In this document: one piece after another, positions 7,256 to 14,802 of the stretch
Layout: each line of letters opens with the position of its first letter
Numbering within the stretch: position 1 is the stretch's first letter
Origin: Rhodospirillales bacterium
Lineage (GTDB): Bacteria > Pseudomonadota > Alphaproteobacteria > Reyranellales > Reyranellaceae
Reading direction: 5' to 3'
NCBI GenBank assembly: GCA_013205335.1
Contig: JABMNB010000469.1
Location: forward strand, 1-17,905
DNA length: 17,905 nt
Position numbers and translations under genes: made by a program
The notes under the pieces: generated by a model
Seen by the model: only the letters and a program-made list of their open reading frames with translations
Told to the model about the DNA's origin: nothing
Databases searched by the model: none

Positions 7256-8317
7256 TTACGGTGCGAGAGTGACGTTCAGCGTCTTGCCGATCGTATCGTT
7301 CCAGGTCTTCACGCACTCCGGGCCGCAGCGCTTGGCGAAGGACGGCAGGATTGCCTTGGTGAGCGCGTCCTTGCGCAGGGCCTCGTCGGCGGCGGTCACG
7401 GGCACCAGCTTCATGCTGGCGGGCGCGCCCTCGCTGCACGGGCCGCTGCCCGTATTGCAGTTGATGCCGGTCTGCGTCTCGGTGCGGGCCTGCTCGAAGA
7501 TCGACTTCTCGAGCTTGTTCAGTTCGGTCTGCAGGAAGGCCTGAACCTTGGGATCGAGGGAATTCCACCACTTCAGGTTCGCGAGCTGGGCGGCCACGCC
7601 GAAATTGATCGGCATGGGCGAGATGAACTTCGCGGCCTCGTGCCATTTCGACTTGTAGCCCGACAGCGCACCGGTGATGGCGCAATCGACGACGCCGCTG
7701 GCCAGAGCGGGCTGGACCTCGGCGAAGGCGATGTTGAGCGGCGAGGCGCCGATATGGGTGACGAAGGCCTGCTGCGACGCGCCCGAAGCGCGGATCTTGC
7801 GGCCCTTCAGGTCGGCGATCGTGACGAAGGCGTCGCGGCAGTAGAGGACCTGCGCCTGGTACGTGCCGAAGCCCAGCAGCTTGATGCCGTGCTTCTCCTC
7901 GAGGAACTTGGCGTAGGCCGGGCGGATCGCGGCGATGACCTTCTCGAGTTCCTCGACCGAGCCCACGAGGCCGACCAGGTCGGCGGCTTCGTTCATCGGC
8001 ACTTCGCCGGAATTGTAGTTGAGGACCGTGGTGGCGAACTGAAGGGTGCCGCTGGAGACGAGGCGGAAGACCTCGGCGCCCTTGAAGCCCAGCTCGGTGA
8101 AGGGCTTGACCTGGACCTTGATCGCGCCGCCCGACGCCTTCGGGATCGTGTCGGTCCAGAACGGCAGCTCGCGGTTCGTGTACATCGAGAGGCCGCCGAT
8201 GCTGCCCACGACATTGAACGAGGTCGACGGCAGGGCCGGCGGCGTCTGCGCCGTGGCGCTTCCAATGGCGAACGAACCGGCAAGGGCCGCCGCCGCGATG
8301 AGATGCTTCAGGGACAT
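7256..8317 (-). CDS. dctP: TRAP transporter periplasmic solute-binding protein (DctP family)
   Basis: The 353-residue extracytoplasmic receptor for the TRAP permease encoded just upstream has the signal peptide MSLKHLIAAAALAGSFAIGS, with cleavage after ATA and before QTPP. The DctP landmark follows: GRKIRASGASQQ, then IGASPLNIAFAEVQPALASG and VVDCAITG. The Arg of KIRA is the usual carboxylate-binding arginine, which points to an organic acid ligand (family knowledge). Unusually, the mature protein has six cysteines, four of them in two close C-terminal pairs (NCNTGSGPC and RCGPEC), suggesting disulfide stabilisation. The start at 8317 has a near-perfect AAAGGAGG upstream, the strongest ribosome-binding site in the operon, consistent with the binding protein being needed in excess over the permease. 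The gap to dctM is 19 bp. Confidence 0.92.
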   Translation of the reverse strand: MSLKHLIAAAALAGSFAIGSATAQTPPALPSTSFNVVGSIGGLSMYTNRELPFWTDTIPKASGGAIKVQVKPFTELGFKGAEVFRLVSSGTLQFATTVLNYNSGEVPMNEAADLVGLVGSVEELEKVIAAIRPAYAKFLEEKHGIKLLGFGTYQAQVLYCRDAFVTIADLKGRKIRASGASQQAFVTHIGASPLNIAFAEVQPALASGVVDCAITGALSGYKSKWHEAAKFISPMPINFGVAAQLANLKWWNSLDPKVQAFLQTELNKLEKSIFEQARTETQTGINCNTGSGPCSEGAPASMKLVPVTAADEALRKDALTKAILPSFAKRCGPECVKTWNDTIGKTLNVTLAP

Positions 8318-8336
8318 GAAATCCTCCTTTGAAAGG

Positions 8337-9629
8337 TCAGCCCTTGAGAAGGGCCGGCAGCCACAGGGCCAGCTGGGGAAAAGCAATCAGGATGCCGATC
8401 ATGACGATCATCATCGTCACGAACGGTAGCGCACCGATACAGAGGTCGGAGAAAGCGCCGCCGCGCCGCACCGCCTGCACCACGTAGAGATTCAGGCCGA
8501 CAGGCGGGGTGATCAGGGCGGCCTCCATCAGGATGACGAAGACGATGCCCCACCAGACCGGGCTGTAGCCCAGCGCCACGATGACCGGCACCACCACTGG
8601 CGTCGTGGCGATCATCATGGACAGCGTCTCCATGAAGCAGCCCAGGATCAGATAGAAGACGACGATGGCCACCAGCATGCCGAGTGGCGACAGGCCGAGC
8701 GCCAGTACCGTGTCGGTGATGGCCTGGACGAGACCGATCGACACCATCACGAAGTTGAGGAAGAAGGCCGCGATCACGATCAGCATGACCATGCAGGTCG
8801 TGCGTACCGTGCCCTCGAACGCCCGCAGCAGGACCGGCACGGTGAGCTGGCCGTTGGCCGCGACCAGGCCGAGCGTGGCCATCAGCCCGAGCGCCGCGGC
8901 TTCGGTCGGCGTGGCGATGCCGGCATAGATCGACCCCACGACGACGAGGAACAGGCCGAGCGGCGGCAGCAGGTTCTTCAGGCCGGAGACGCGCTCGTGC
9001 CAGAGGTTCGCCGTCTCGCGCTTGGGGCCGGCCCATTGCGGGCGGAACAGGCAGAGCGCCAGCACCATCAGTGAGAACAGTCCCGCCAGCAGGAAGCCGG
9101 GTATGAAGCCCGCCGCGTAGAGGTCGGCCACCGACGTGTCGGTCAGCACGGCATAGATGATCATGTTGATCGAGGGCGGGATCAGGATGCCCAGCGTGCC
9201 GCCCGCGGCGATCGAGCCCAGGAACAGCGGCCGGTTGTAGCCGCCTTTGTCCATGTTGGGGATGGCGACCGTGCCGATGGTGGCGGCCGTTGCCACCGAC
9301 GAGCCCGAGGTCGCCGCGAAGATCGCACTCGCTGCGATGTTGGTATGGATGAGGCGGCCGGGAATGCGCGCGAACCATGGCGTCAGCGCCGTGAACAGGC
9401 GTTCGCTCATGCCGGACCGGTGCATCAGCTCGCCCATCATGATGAACATGGGCGCGGCGATCAGGATGAAGTCGTTCGACGAGTTCCAGGCGAGCTCGCC
9501 GATCGCGCCGGTCATCGGAAAGAAGGCGAAGCGCTCGGAGAGGACGTAGGCCATCAGGCCGAGCGCGGCCGCGACCGGCAGGCTGATTCCGACCAGGACG
9601 ACGAGCAGCGTGAAGGCGGTGCCGATCAT
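8337..9629 (-). CDS. dctM: TRAP transporter large permease (DctM family)
   Basis: The 430-residue polytopic inner-membrane protein is of the usual DctM length and expected to have 12-13 transmembrane helices. Diagnostic stretches are APMFIMMGELMHRSGMSERLF, AASAIFAATSGSSVATAATIG and GTLGILIPPSINMIIYAVLT, plus the repeat-related C-terminal half with ATTPVVVPVI and ITPPVGLNLYVV. It carries the Na+-driven transport pathway and pairs with DctQ and DctP. Its ATG overlaps the dctQ stop codon as ATGA at 9626-9629, so translation is coupled. Long frames that extend its N-terminus to 10205 are antisense or out-of-frame readings of dctQ and were trimmed. Confidence 0.95.
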   Translation of the reverse strand: MIGTAFTLLVVLVGISLPVAAALGLMAYVLSERFAFFPMTGAIGELAWNSSNDFILIAAPMFIMMGELMHRSGMSERLFTALTPWFARIPGRLIHTNIAASAIFAATSGSSVATAATIGTVAIPNMDKGGYNRPLFLGSIAAGGTLGILIPPSINMIIYAVLTDTSVADLYAAGFIPGFLLAGLFSLMVLALCLFRPQWAGPKRETANLWHERVSGLKNLLPPLGLFLVVVGSIYAGIATPTEAAALGLMATLGLVAANGQLTVPVLLRAFEGTVRTTCMVMLIVIAAFFLNFVMVSIGLVQAITDTVLALGLSPLGMLVAIVVFYLILGCFMETLSMMIATTPVVVPVIVALGYSPVWWGIVFVILMEAALITPPVGLNLYVVQAVRRGGAFSDLCIGALPFVTMMIVMIGILIAFPQLALWLPALLKG

Positions 9630-10240
9630 CGCGGCGCCCCGTTCGCGGGCGGCACCTGGTCGACGCCGGCCTGGCTGATTTCCTCGGTGACGCGCAGGCT
9701 GCCGATCAGGGCGTCGAATCCGGGGCCGTCGCCCGCCAGCAGGCGCAGCACGGCCTGGACGGGCAGCAGCACGGCGACACAGGCGAACCAGAAGATGCCG
9801 ACCCACCAGATCGACTGTGGCAGCGCCATCGGCGTCTGGAGAGCCGAGACCGATTTGGCGTTCATCGCCATCGATTGGGCGAGCGTGCCCCAGCAGAACC
9901 AGGCGAGCGCGACGGCCAGCAGCGCCAGCGACAGGGCGGCGAGGAGGTCGAAGGCAACCCGGAGGGGCCGGGGAAAGGCATCGAGCAGGATGTCGACGCG
10001 GATATGGGTCTTGGAGGTGGTGGCGAAGCCGAGGCCGAGGCCGATGCAGGCGGCCAGGGCATAGCCCGACATCTCGAAGCTCTCGACCATGCCGCGCTTG
10101 AAGAGATAACGGGTGATGACGTCGATGGTGATGAGCCCGCTGCAGCCGACGAGGATGATCGCGCCGCCTATCCAGGCGAGGATGCGCGAAATGCGCTGGG
10201 GCCATGGCTCTGGCGGCAGGAGACTGGACGACTCACGCAT
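9626..10240 (-). CDS. dctQ: TRAP transporter small permease (DctQ family)
   Basis: The 204-residue inner-membrane protein has four predicted hydrophobic segments: ILAWIGGAIILVGCSGLITI, a second around ALAACIGLGLGFAT, a third around LLAALSLALLAVALAWF and a fourth around WWVGIFWFACVAVLLPV. The family pattern DVITRYLFKRGMVESFEMSGYAL matches the DctQ core after helix 1, and the THIRVDILLD stretch is the typical second signature. The start at 10240 is the only ATG before the next upstream in-frame region. Its best ribosome-binding match (GGGGGAG) lies about 13 bases away, so initiation may be moderate. A tail of about 30 residues after the last helix is polar and unconserved. It is separated from the upstream PRISE-like gene by 101 bp, which could hold an internal promoter. 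Confidence 0.92.
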   Translation of the reverse strand: MRESSSLLPPEPWPQRISRILAWIGGAIILVGCSGLITIDVITRYLFKRGMVESFEMSGYALAACIGLGLGFATTSKTHIRVDILLDAFPRPLRVAFDLLAALSLALLAVALAWFCWGTLAQSMAMNAKSVSALQTPMALPQSIWWVGIFWFACVAVLLPVQAVLRLLAGDGPGFDALIGSLRVTEEISQAGVDQVPPANGAPR

Positions 10241-10341
10241 TTGTACGAAATTGCTCCCCCGAAGCGACGACACCCCGCAGCCGTCAGGACCCGAGCAAGG
10301 TCCGGGCCATGCCTCCTTGTAATCTCTCGCCCGGCGGCCCG

Positions 10342-11403
10342 CTAGGGCACGATCCTTTCCTTGCGGAAGAGCGTCAGCAGGCGTTCGAACATGACCTCGC
10401 TGTCGACCACCTCGTGGAATCCGTGCTGGCGGCTCTTGGTGACGTCGGACATCACGTCCCAGTCGGAGCCGAACACATAGTCGGCGAACGGCCAGGCGAC
10501 GAGCTGGCCGAAGTCGAACGTCTTCAGCCGGTACTTCTTCGTCATCGCTGCCCACAGATCCGCCTTGTCGGCCATCTGCTGGGTCAGGCTGATGGTCTGC
10601 AGCTCGCCCACCTTCATGTCGAAGACCTGGGCGATGCGCGGCCAGACGTTGCGCCAGCGGAAATAGTCGCCGTTGGTGATGTTGTAGGCCTGGTTGGCGG
10701 CGCGTTTCTCGGTGGCCGCCCACAAAGCGGCGTCGGCGAAGTGCGAGGAGTCCGTCACCTGGTAGATCGTGCCGTAGGCGCCGGGTTTGCCCGGGAAGCG
10801 CAGCGGCAGGCCGAGCTCCTTCGAGATCGCGGCATAGACGGCGATGGCGGGCATGATGCTCATCGCCGTGCCGGGCGCGAAGCCGCACAGGGTCTGGGGC
10901 CGCAGCTCCGTCCAGCTCCACCTCTTGCCGCGCTGGAACGCGGTCAGCCAGTCGATCTGGTCGAAATAGAAATCGGGCGGCATATGGCGCGGATCGGTCT
11001 CGCGCATCGGCGTCTTCAGGGGGCCGAGATGCGTGCCGTAGTATTTCGTGCCGGTGACCAGCACGACGCGCTGCAGTTTGCGCGAGGTCTTGGCGATGGC
11101 CGTGACCGAGTTCACCAGCATGTCGCGGTTGGGGGCGATCACCGAGGCGTAGCCCGCTGCATTGCCGGTGCCCGCCTGGAAGGCGGCGTAGAAGACATGC
11201 GTGACGTCGCGCAGGTCCGCGAGCTTCTCTGCCACGTCGTCGAGGTCGAGCAGGTCGACGGAGACATGCCGATAGCGCGGCCCATCCTTCTCCGGCCGGC
11301 GCGACAGCCCGATCACCTGCCAGTCGCCCTCGGCCACCAGACGCTCGACAATGTAGCGGCCGATGACGCCCAGGGCGCCGACCACAACGGCTTTCTTCTG
11401 CAT
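10342..11403 (-). CDS. PRISE-type enone reductase (progesterone 5-beta-reductase/iridoid synthase-like SDR)
   Basis: The 353-residue extended SDR resembles plant progesterone 5-beta-reductase and iridoid synthase along its whole length. The NADP loop is GALGVIG (9-15), then VTHVFYAAF (67-75), TGTKYYG (117-123, Lys120), FYFDQID (145-151, Tyr146), WSWTELRPQTLCGFAPG (162-178), VYAAISKELGLPLRFPG, YNITNGDYFRW (240-250) and a C-terminal IVP. Tyr146 and Lys120 match the catalytic Tyr179/Lys147 pair of Digitalis 5-beta-reductase by alignment from memory. The family reduces activated C=C bonds of enones by 1,4-hydride addition. Bacterial members occur but their substrates are mostly unknown. It starts 4 bp after the CoA-transferase stop, with AGGTAGAGG as ribosome-binding site, and belongs to the same operon. 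Confidence 0.85.
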   Translation of the reverse strand: MQKKAVVVGALGVIGRYIVERLVAEGDWQVIGLSRRPEKDGPRYRHVSVDLLDLDDVAEKLADLRDVTHVFYAAFQAGTGNAAGYASVIAPNRDMLVNSVTAIAKTSRKLQRVVLVTGTKYYGTHLGPLKTPMRETDPRHMPPDFYFDQIDWLTAFQRGKRWSWTELRPQTLCGFAPGTAMSIMPAIAVYAAISKELGLPLRFPGKPGAYGTIYQVTDSSHFADAALWAATEKRAANQAYNITNGDYFRWRNVWPRIAQVFDMKVGELQTISLTQQMADKADLWAAMTKKYRLKTFDFGQLVAWPFADYVFGSDWDVMSDVTKSRQHGFHEVVDSEVMFERLLTLFRKERIVP

Positions 11404-11407
11404 GCCT

Positions 11408-12595
11408 CTACCTCGTCGTCGCGATGGTGCCGTCGTCGATCAGCGTGTCGATCTCGGCGTCCGAGTAACCATGCTCGCCGAGGACCGCGCGGCTGTGCTG
11501 GCCGGGCACCGGTGCCTCGGCGCGCGCCGTGCCCGGGGCCGGCGGCAGCATGCCGGGCAGAGCGGGGACCGGCACTTTCGTCGGCACGCCGGCCTGCTCG
11601 AGCCAGTGGATCAGGCCGGTTTCCTTGACCTGCGGCTGGTCGAGGAAATCGGCGTAGCTGTTCAGCCGCTCGTGCATCAGTTTCGCCTCGGTGAGCTTGT
11701 GGCTCCAATGCGCCGAGGGTTTCGCCTCGATCATCGGCCGCACGATGGCGTAGAGCGCGGCTTCGTTGGCGAGGCGCGCTGCCGGCGAGGCGAAGCGCTC
11801 CTCGTACGCCAGCGCGGGCACGTCCATCAAGGCGCAGAGGCTCTGCCAGTCGCGATCCTTGAGGGCGAGGATCGACATCCAGCCGTCTGCCGTCTTGAAC
11901 ACGCCCCCGGGCACGCCGCCCGGCTTCATCGTGCCGCCTTCGAGATGGCAGGCCATCAGACGGATCGACTGCAGCGCCGTTGCCGACTGCATCAGGCTGA
12001 CGTCGATGTAGCGACCGACCGTCTCGTCGCGCCGCGCGTAGAGCGCCGCGCTCACCGCCTGGAAGGCATAGAGCGCGGTCGACATGTCGACCACGATCAC
12101 CGGCACGCGATGCGGAATGCCGTCGTCGCCGCGATTCTCCGACATCATGCCGGTATAGGCCTGCAGCACCGGGTCCATGGCCGGCCGTTCGGCCAGCGGC
12201 CCGGTCTGGCCGAAGCCCGAGATCGACACGTAGAGGAGGCGCGGCACGCGGGCCGACACCGAAGCATAGTCGAAGCCCAGACGCTTGATCGCGCCCGGCC
12301 GGAAGCCTTCGAGGAAGATGTCGGCGTTCTTCAGCAGGCGCCACACGATCTTCTTGCCGGCCTCGCTCTTGAGGTCGACGGAAAGGCTGCGCTTGCCCAT
12401 GTTGCCGATGATCGAGAAGGCGCTGTGGCTCCCGTAGTGGACGCCCAGCGTGCGCGCCCAGTCGCCGTCGCCGATGCCCTCGACCTTGATCACCTCGGCG
12501 CCGTGCTGGGCCAGCAGCATGGCGCAATAGGGGCCGGCGATGCCCTGGCTCAGGTCGACGACCTTGAGGCCGGCGAAGGGCGCGTCGTAGCTCAT
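11408..12595 (-). CDS. CaiB/BaiF family class III CoA-transferase
   Basis: The 395-residue class III CoA-transferase has the N-terminal domain signature KVVDLSQGIAGPYCAMLLAQHGAEVIKVE (11-39), then SVDLKSEAGKKI and ADIFLEGFRPGAIKRLGFDY (91-110). FGQTGP (128-133) is the conserved glycine loop, and Asp170 in VVDMSTALYAFQAV aligns with the catalytic aspartate that forms the acyl anhydride and thioester in formyl-CoA transferase. It activates a carboxylic acid by moving CoA from another acyl-CoA, so a CoA-linked catabolic route is likely. The acid is not known. Its ATG overlaps the stop of the upstream reductase as ATGA (12592-12595). Length and domain order are normal for the family. Confidence 0.93.
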   Translation of the reverse strand: MSYDAPFAGLKVVDLSQGIAGPYCAMLLAQHGAEVIKVEGIGDGDWARTLGVHYGSHSAFSIIGNMGKRSLSVDLKSEAGKKIVWRLLKNADIFLEGFRPGAIKRLGFDYASVSARVPRLLYVSISGFGQTGPLAERPAMDPVLQAYTGMMSENRGDDGIPHRVPVIVVDMSTALYAFQAVSAALYARRDETVGRYIDVSLMQSATALQSIRLMACHLEGGTMKPGGVPGGVFKTADGWMSILALKDRDWQSLCALMDVPALAYEERFASPAARLANEAALYAIVRPMIEAKPSAHWSHKLTEAKLMHERLNSYADFLDQPQVKETGLIHWLEQAGVPTKVPVPALPGMLPPAPGTARAEAPVPGQHSRAVLGEHGYSDAEIDTLIDDGTIATTR

Positions 12596-13605
12596 GCGAG
12601 CTTGACCAGCATCTTGCCGAAGTTCTCGCCGCGCAGCAGGCCGATGAAGGCGCGCGGCGCCTTGTCGATGCCCTCGACGATGTCCTCGCGGTACTTGAGC
12701 TTGCCGTCGCGGATCCATTCGCCCATCTGGCGCATGGCGGGACCGTAGTGCTGCGCGAAGTCGGTGACGATGAAGCCGCGCGCGTTTACGCGCTTGCCGA
12801 CGAAGGTGCCGAGCAGGCGCGGGCCCATCGAGGCGCCGGTCGCGTTGTATTGCGAGATCGAGCCGCAGAGTGCCACGCGACCGAAGACGTTGATGTTGCG
12901 CAGGACGGCGTCGGTGATCTCGCCGCCGACATTGTCGAAATAGACGTCGGGCCCGTTGGGGCAGGCGGCCCGCAGCGCGGCGTCGAGGTCCTTCTCGGCC
13001 TTGTAGTCGATGCAGGCATCGAAGCCGAGTTCGTCCTTCACGAAGGCGCATTTCTTCGTGCCGCCGGCGATGCCGACGACCCGGCACCCCATGATCCTGG
13101 CGATCTGGCCCACCACCTGGCCGACCGCGCCGGAGGCGGCCGAGACCACGACGGTCTCGCCGGGCTTGGGCTGGCCGACGTGAAGCAGGCCGAAATAGGC
13201 GGTCATGCCGGGCATGCCCAGCACGCCGTTGGCGGTCGAGATCGGCGCCAGCGAGGGATCGACCTTGCGCAGGGCCGGCCCGCCACCGATCGCATACTCC
13301 TGCCAGCCGAGGCGATCCTCGACGATGTCGCCCACCTTGAAGTCCGGATGCTGCGAGGCCACGACCTCGCCGACCGTGCCGCCGGTCATCACCTCGCCAA
13401 GGCCGATGGCCGCGGCATAGGACGCGGCGTCGCGCATGCGGCCGCGCTGATAGGGATCGAGCGAGAGGTAATGGACCTTCACCAGCACCTCGCCGTGTCG
13501 CGGCTCGGGAACGGGCGCCTCCTCGACGCGGAAATCCGATTCGGCAGGCTCGCCCGGCGGACGACGCACGAGGACGACGCGACGGTGTGTTTTGGGGATG
13601 GTCAT
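12592..13605 (-). CDS. NADP-dependent medium-chain oxidoreductase, CurA/PTGR (leukotriene B4 dehydrogenase) type
   Basis: The 337-residue zinc-independent medium-chain reductase is of the CurA/prostaglandin reductase branch. Landmarks are YLSLDPYQRGRM (46-57), GEVMTGGTVGEVV (70-82), MPGMTAYFGL (131-140), SAASGAVGQVVGQIAR (155-170, the NADP-binding loop) and DVYFDNVGGEITDAVL. No zinc-binding cysteine set is present, as expected for the family. These enzymes reduce the C=C of alpha,beta-unsaturated ketones or aldehydes with NADPH. It is the first gene of the minus-strand block. ATG at 13605 has GGAGG nine bases upstream. A 60-bp gap separates it from the divergent enolase-superfamily gene, so both promoters and any shared operator must lie at about 13606-13665 or within the coding starts. 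Confidence 0.92.
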   Translation of the reverse strand: MTIPKTHRRVVLVRRPPGEPAESDFRVEEAPVPEPRHGEVLVKVHYLSLDPYQRGRMRDAASYAAAIGLGEVMTGGTVGEVVASQHPDFKVGDIVEDRLGWQEYAIGGGPALRKVDPSLAPISTANGVLGMPGMTAYFGLLHVGQPKPGETVVVSAASGAVGQVVGQIARIMGCRVVGIAGGTKKCAFVKDELGFDACIDYKAEKDLDAALRAACPNGPDVYFDNVGGEITDAVLRNINVFGRVALCGSISQYNATGASMGPRLLGTFVGKRVNARGFIVTDFAQHYGPAMRQMGEWIRDGKLKYREDIVEGIDKAPRAFIGLLRGENFGKMLVKLA

Positions 13606-13665
13606 GAGCGGTTGCCTCCGATTGGCTTTGGACCCCACCATAGCGCGGGATTTGCAGGAGCTGCC
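13606..13665. promoter_or_regulatory. Divergent intergenic region serving two operons
   Basis: This 60-bp gap separates the first gene of the minus-strand reductase, CoA-transferase and TRAP block from the plus-strand enolase-superfamily gene. It contains both ribosome-binding sites (GGAGG on the minus strand and CAGGAG at 13655-13660 on the plus strand), so back-to-back promoters must be compact or overlap. I could not pick a convincing -35/-10 pair or a clear operator dyad. The role is inferred from gene orientation only. Confidence 0.4.
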
Positions 13666-14802
13666 ATGCCGACGATCCGCCGTCTTTCGTTCATCGGTCT
13701 CGAATATGCCTTCGCGCCGGAAAAAGCCTACGGCATGTCGCGTGGCGGCGGCTTTCGCCGCCAGGGCGGGTTGGTCGAGGTCGAGACCGACCAGGGCGTG
13801 AAGGGCATCGGCGAGGCCTTCGGCAATCCGCTGATCACGCGGGAGTATTTTCGCATGCTCGAGCCGATGTTCGCCGGCCGCAGCATCTTCGACTTCGATC
13901 ATGTCGAGGCGAAGGTGCGCAACGCGATCTATCACCTGGGCGTCGGCAACCAGCTCACCTCCTGCCTGGCGGGCATAAACGTGGCCTTGTGGGATGCCAT
14001 GGCCCGAGGCTTCGGCGTGCGCGTCTGCGATCTGATCGGCGGCTGCGGCACGACGCGAATCCCGGCCTATGCCTCGACCGGCTTCTTCTCCGACGATCCC
14101 GACCGGCAGTTCGCGCATATGATGGCGGAGGTAGCGGCCCATCCCTATGCGGGCGCCAAGATCAAGATCGGACGCGGCATCAAGAGCGACGTCGAGCGCG
14201 TGCGGCTTGCCCGTGAAGCGCTGGGACCGGACAGGCTGCTGCTGGTCGATATCAACGGCGCCTACACGGTCGACGTGGCGCTGGAATGCGCCCGCGCGAT
14301 CGAGCCGTTCGGCATCCACTGGATCGAGGAGCCTTTGCCGCCGGGTGATTTTCGCGGCTATGCCGAGCTGCGGGCCCGCTCGCCGATCGCCCTGGCGGCC
14401 GGTGAGGCCCACCATACGGTCCGCGATTTCCGCGCGCTGATCGACGGGCGCTGCATCGACATCGTGCAGCCGTCGATCCCCGGTGTCGGCGGCATCACCG
14501 AGGCCAAGCGTATCGTGGCGCTGGCCCATGCGCAGAACCTGCGCGTGGCGCCGCATGTCTGGGGTGGTGCCGTCGGACTGGCGACGGCCTGCCACTTCAT
14601 CGCGGCCCTGCCGGCGACGCCGCATACCGAGCATCCGCCGCATCCCTCGATGCTGGAATACGACATGAGCGACAACGCATTGCGCACGAAGCTGCTCAAG
14701 ACGCCGCTGACGCTCGACGCCGGCCATATCCTGCTCCCCGAGGGCCCAGGTCTCGGCATCGAGCTCGATTGGGATGCGGTCGAACGCTACCGGATTTGCT
14801 GA
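13666..14802 (+). CDS. Enolase-superfamily enzyme, mandelate racemase-like
   Basis: The 378-residue protein has an N-terminal capping domain and a TIM barrel of the mandelate racemase/muconate lactonizing enzyme group. The KxK motif is KIK at 165-167 (Lys167 as base), and the metal ligands are Asp195 in VDINGAY, Glu221 in WIEEPLPP and Glu247 in AAGEAHH. Asp265 in DIVQPSIPGVGG and His297 in APHVWGG form the Asp-His dyad of the mandelate racemase subgroup, so both catalytic halves are present. Members dehydrate or racemise sugar acids and other carboxylates by abstracting the alpha proton. The substrate is unknown. The start at 13666 has GGAG at 13657-13660. The stop overlaps the next ATG (TGATG at 14800-14804). 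It may act on the acid brought in by the divergent TRAP operon (inference). Confidence 0.93.
   Translation: MPTIRRLSFIGLEYAFAPEKAYGMSRGGGFRRQGGLVEVETDQGVKGIGEAFGNPLITREYFRMLEPMFAGRSIFDFDHVEAKVRNAIYHLGVGNQLTSCLAGINVALWDAMARGFGVRVCDLIGGCGTTRIPAYASTGFFSDDPDRQFAHMMAEVAAHPYAGAKIKIGRGIKSDVERVRLAREALGPDRLLLVDINGAYTVDVALECARAIEPFGIHWIEEPLPPGDFRGYAELRARSPIALAAGEAHHTVRDFRALIDGRCIDIVQPSIPGVGGITEAKRIVALAHAQNLRVAPHVWGGAVGLATACHFIAALPATPHTEHPPHPSMLEYDMSDNALRTKLLKTPLTLDAGHILLPEGPGLGIELDWDAVERYRIC

Noticed and set aside
10284..10310. Possible leader peptide MARTLLGS on the minus strand upstream of dctQ, with a small GGACC/GGTCC hairpin
   Set aside because: AGGAGG is only one base from the ATG, too close for good initiation. 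The hairpin has a 5-bp stem and no T-run, and the peptide has no regulatory codon run.
12748..13665. Plus-strand open frame that would fuse about 300 residues to the N-terminus of the enolase-superfamily enzyme
   Set aside because: This part is antisense to the CurA-type reductase. The true start at 13666 has a good ribosome-binding site and matches the family's N-terminus.
13606..14727. Minus-strand extension that would add about 370 residues to the CurA-type reductase
   Set aside because: It is antisense to the enolase-superfamily gene. The ATG at 13605 is preceded by GGAGG and gives the normal family length.
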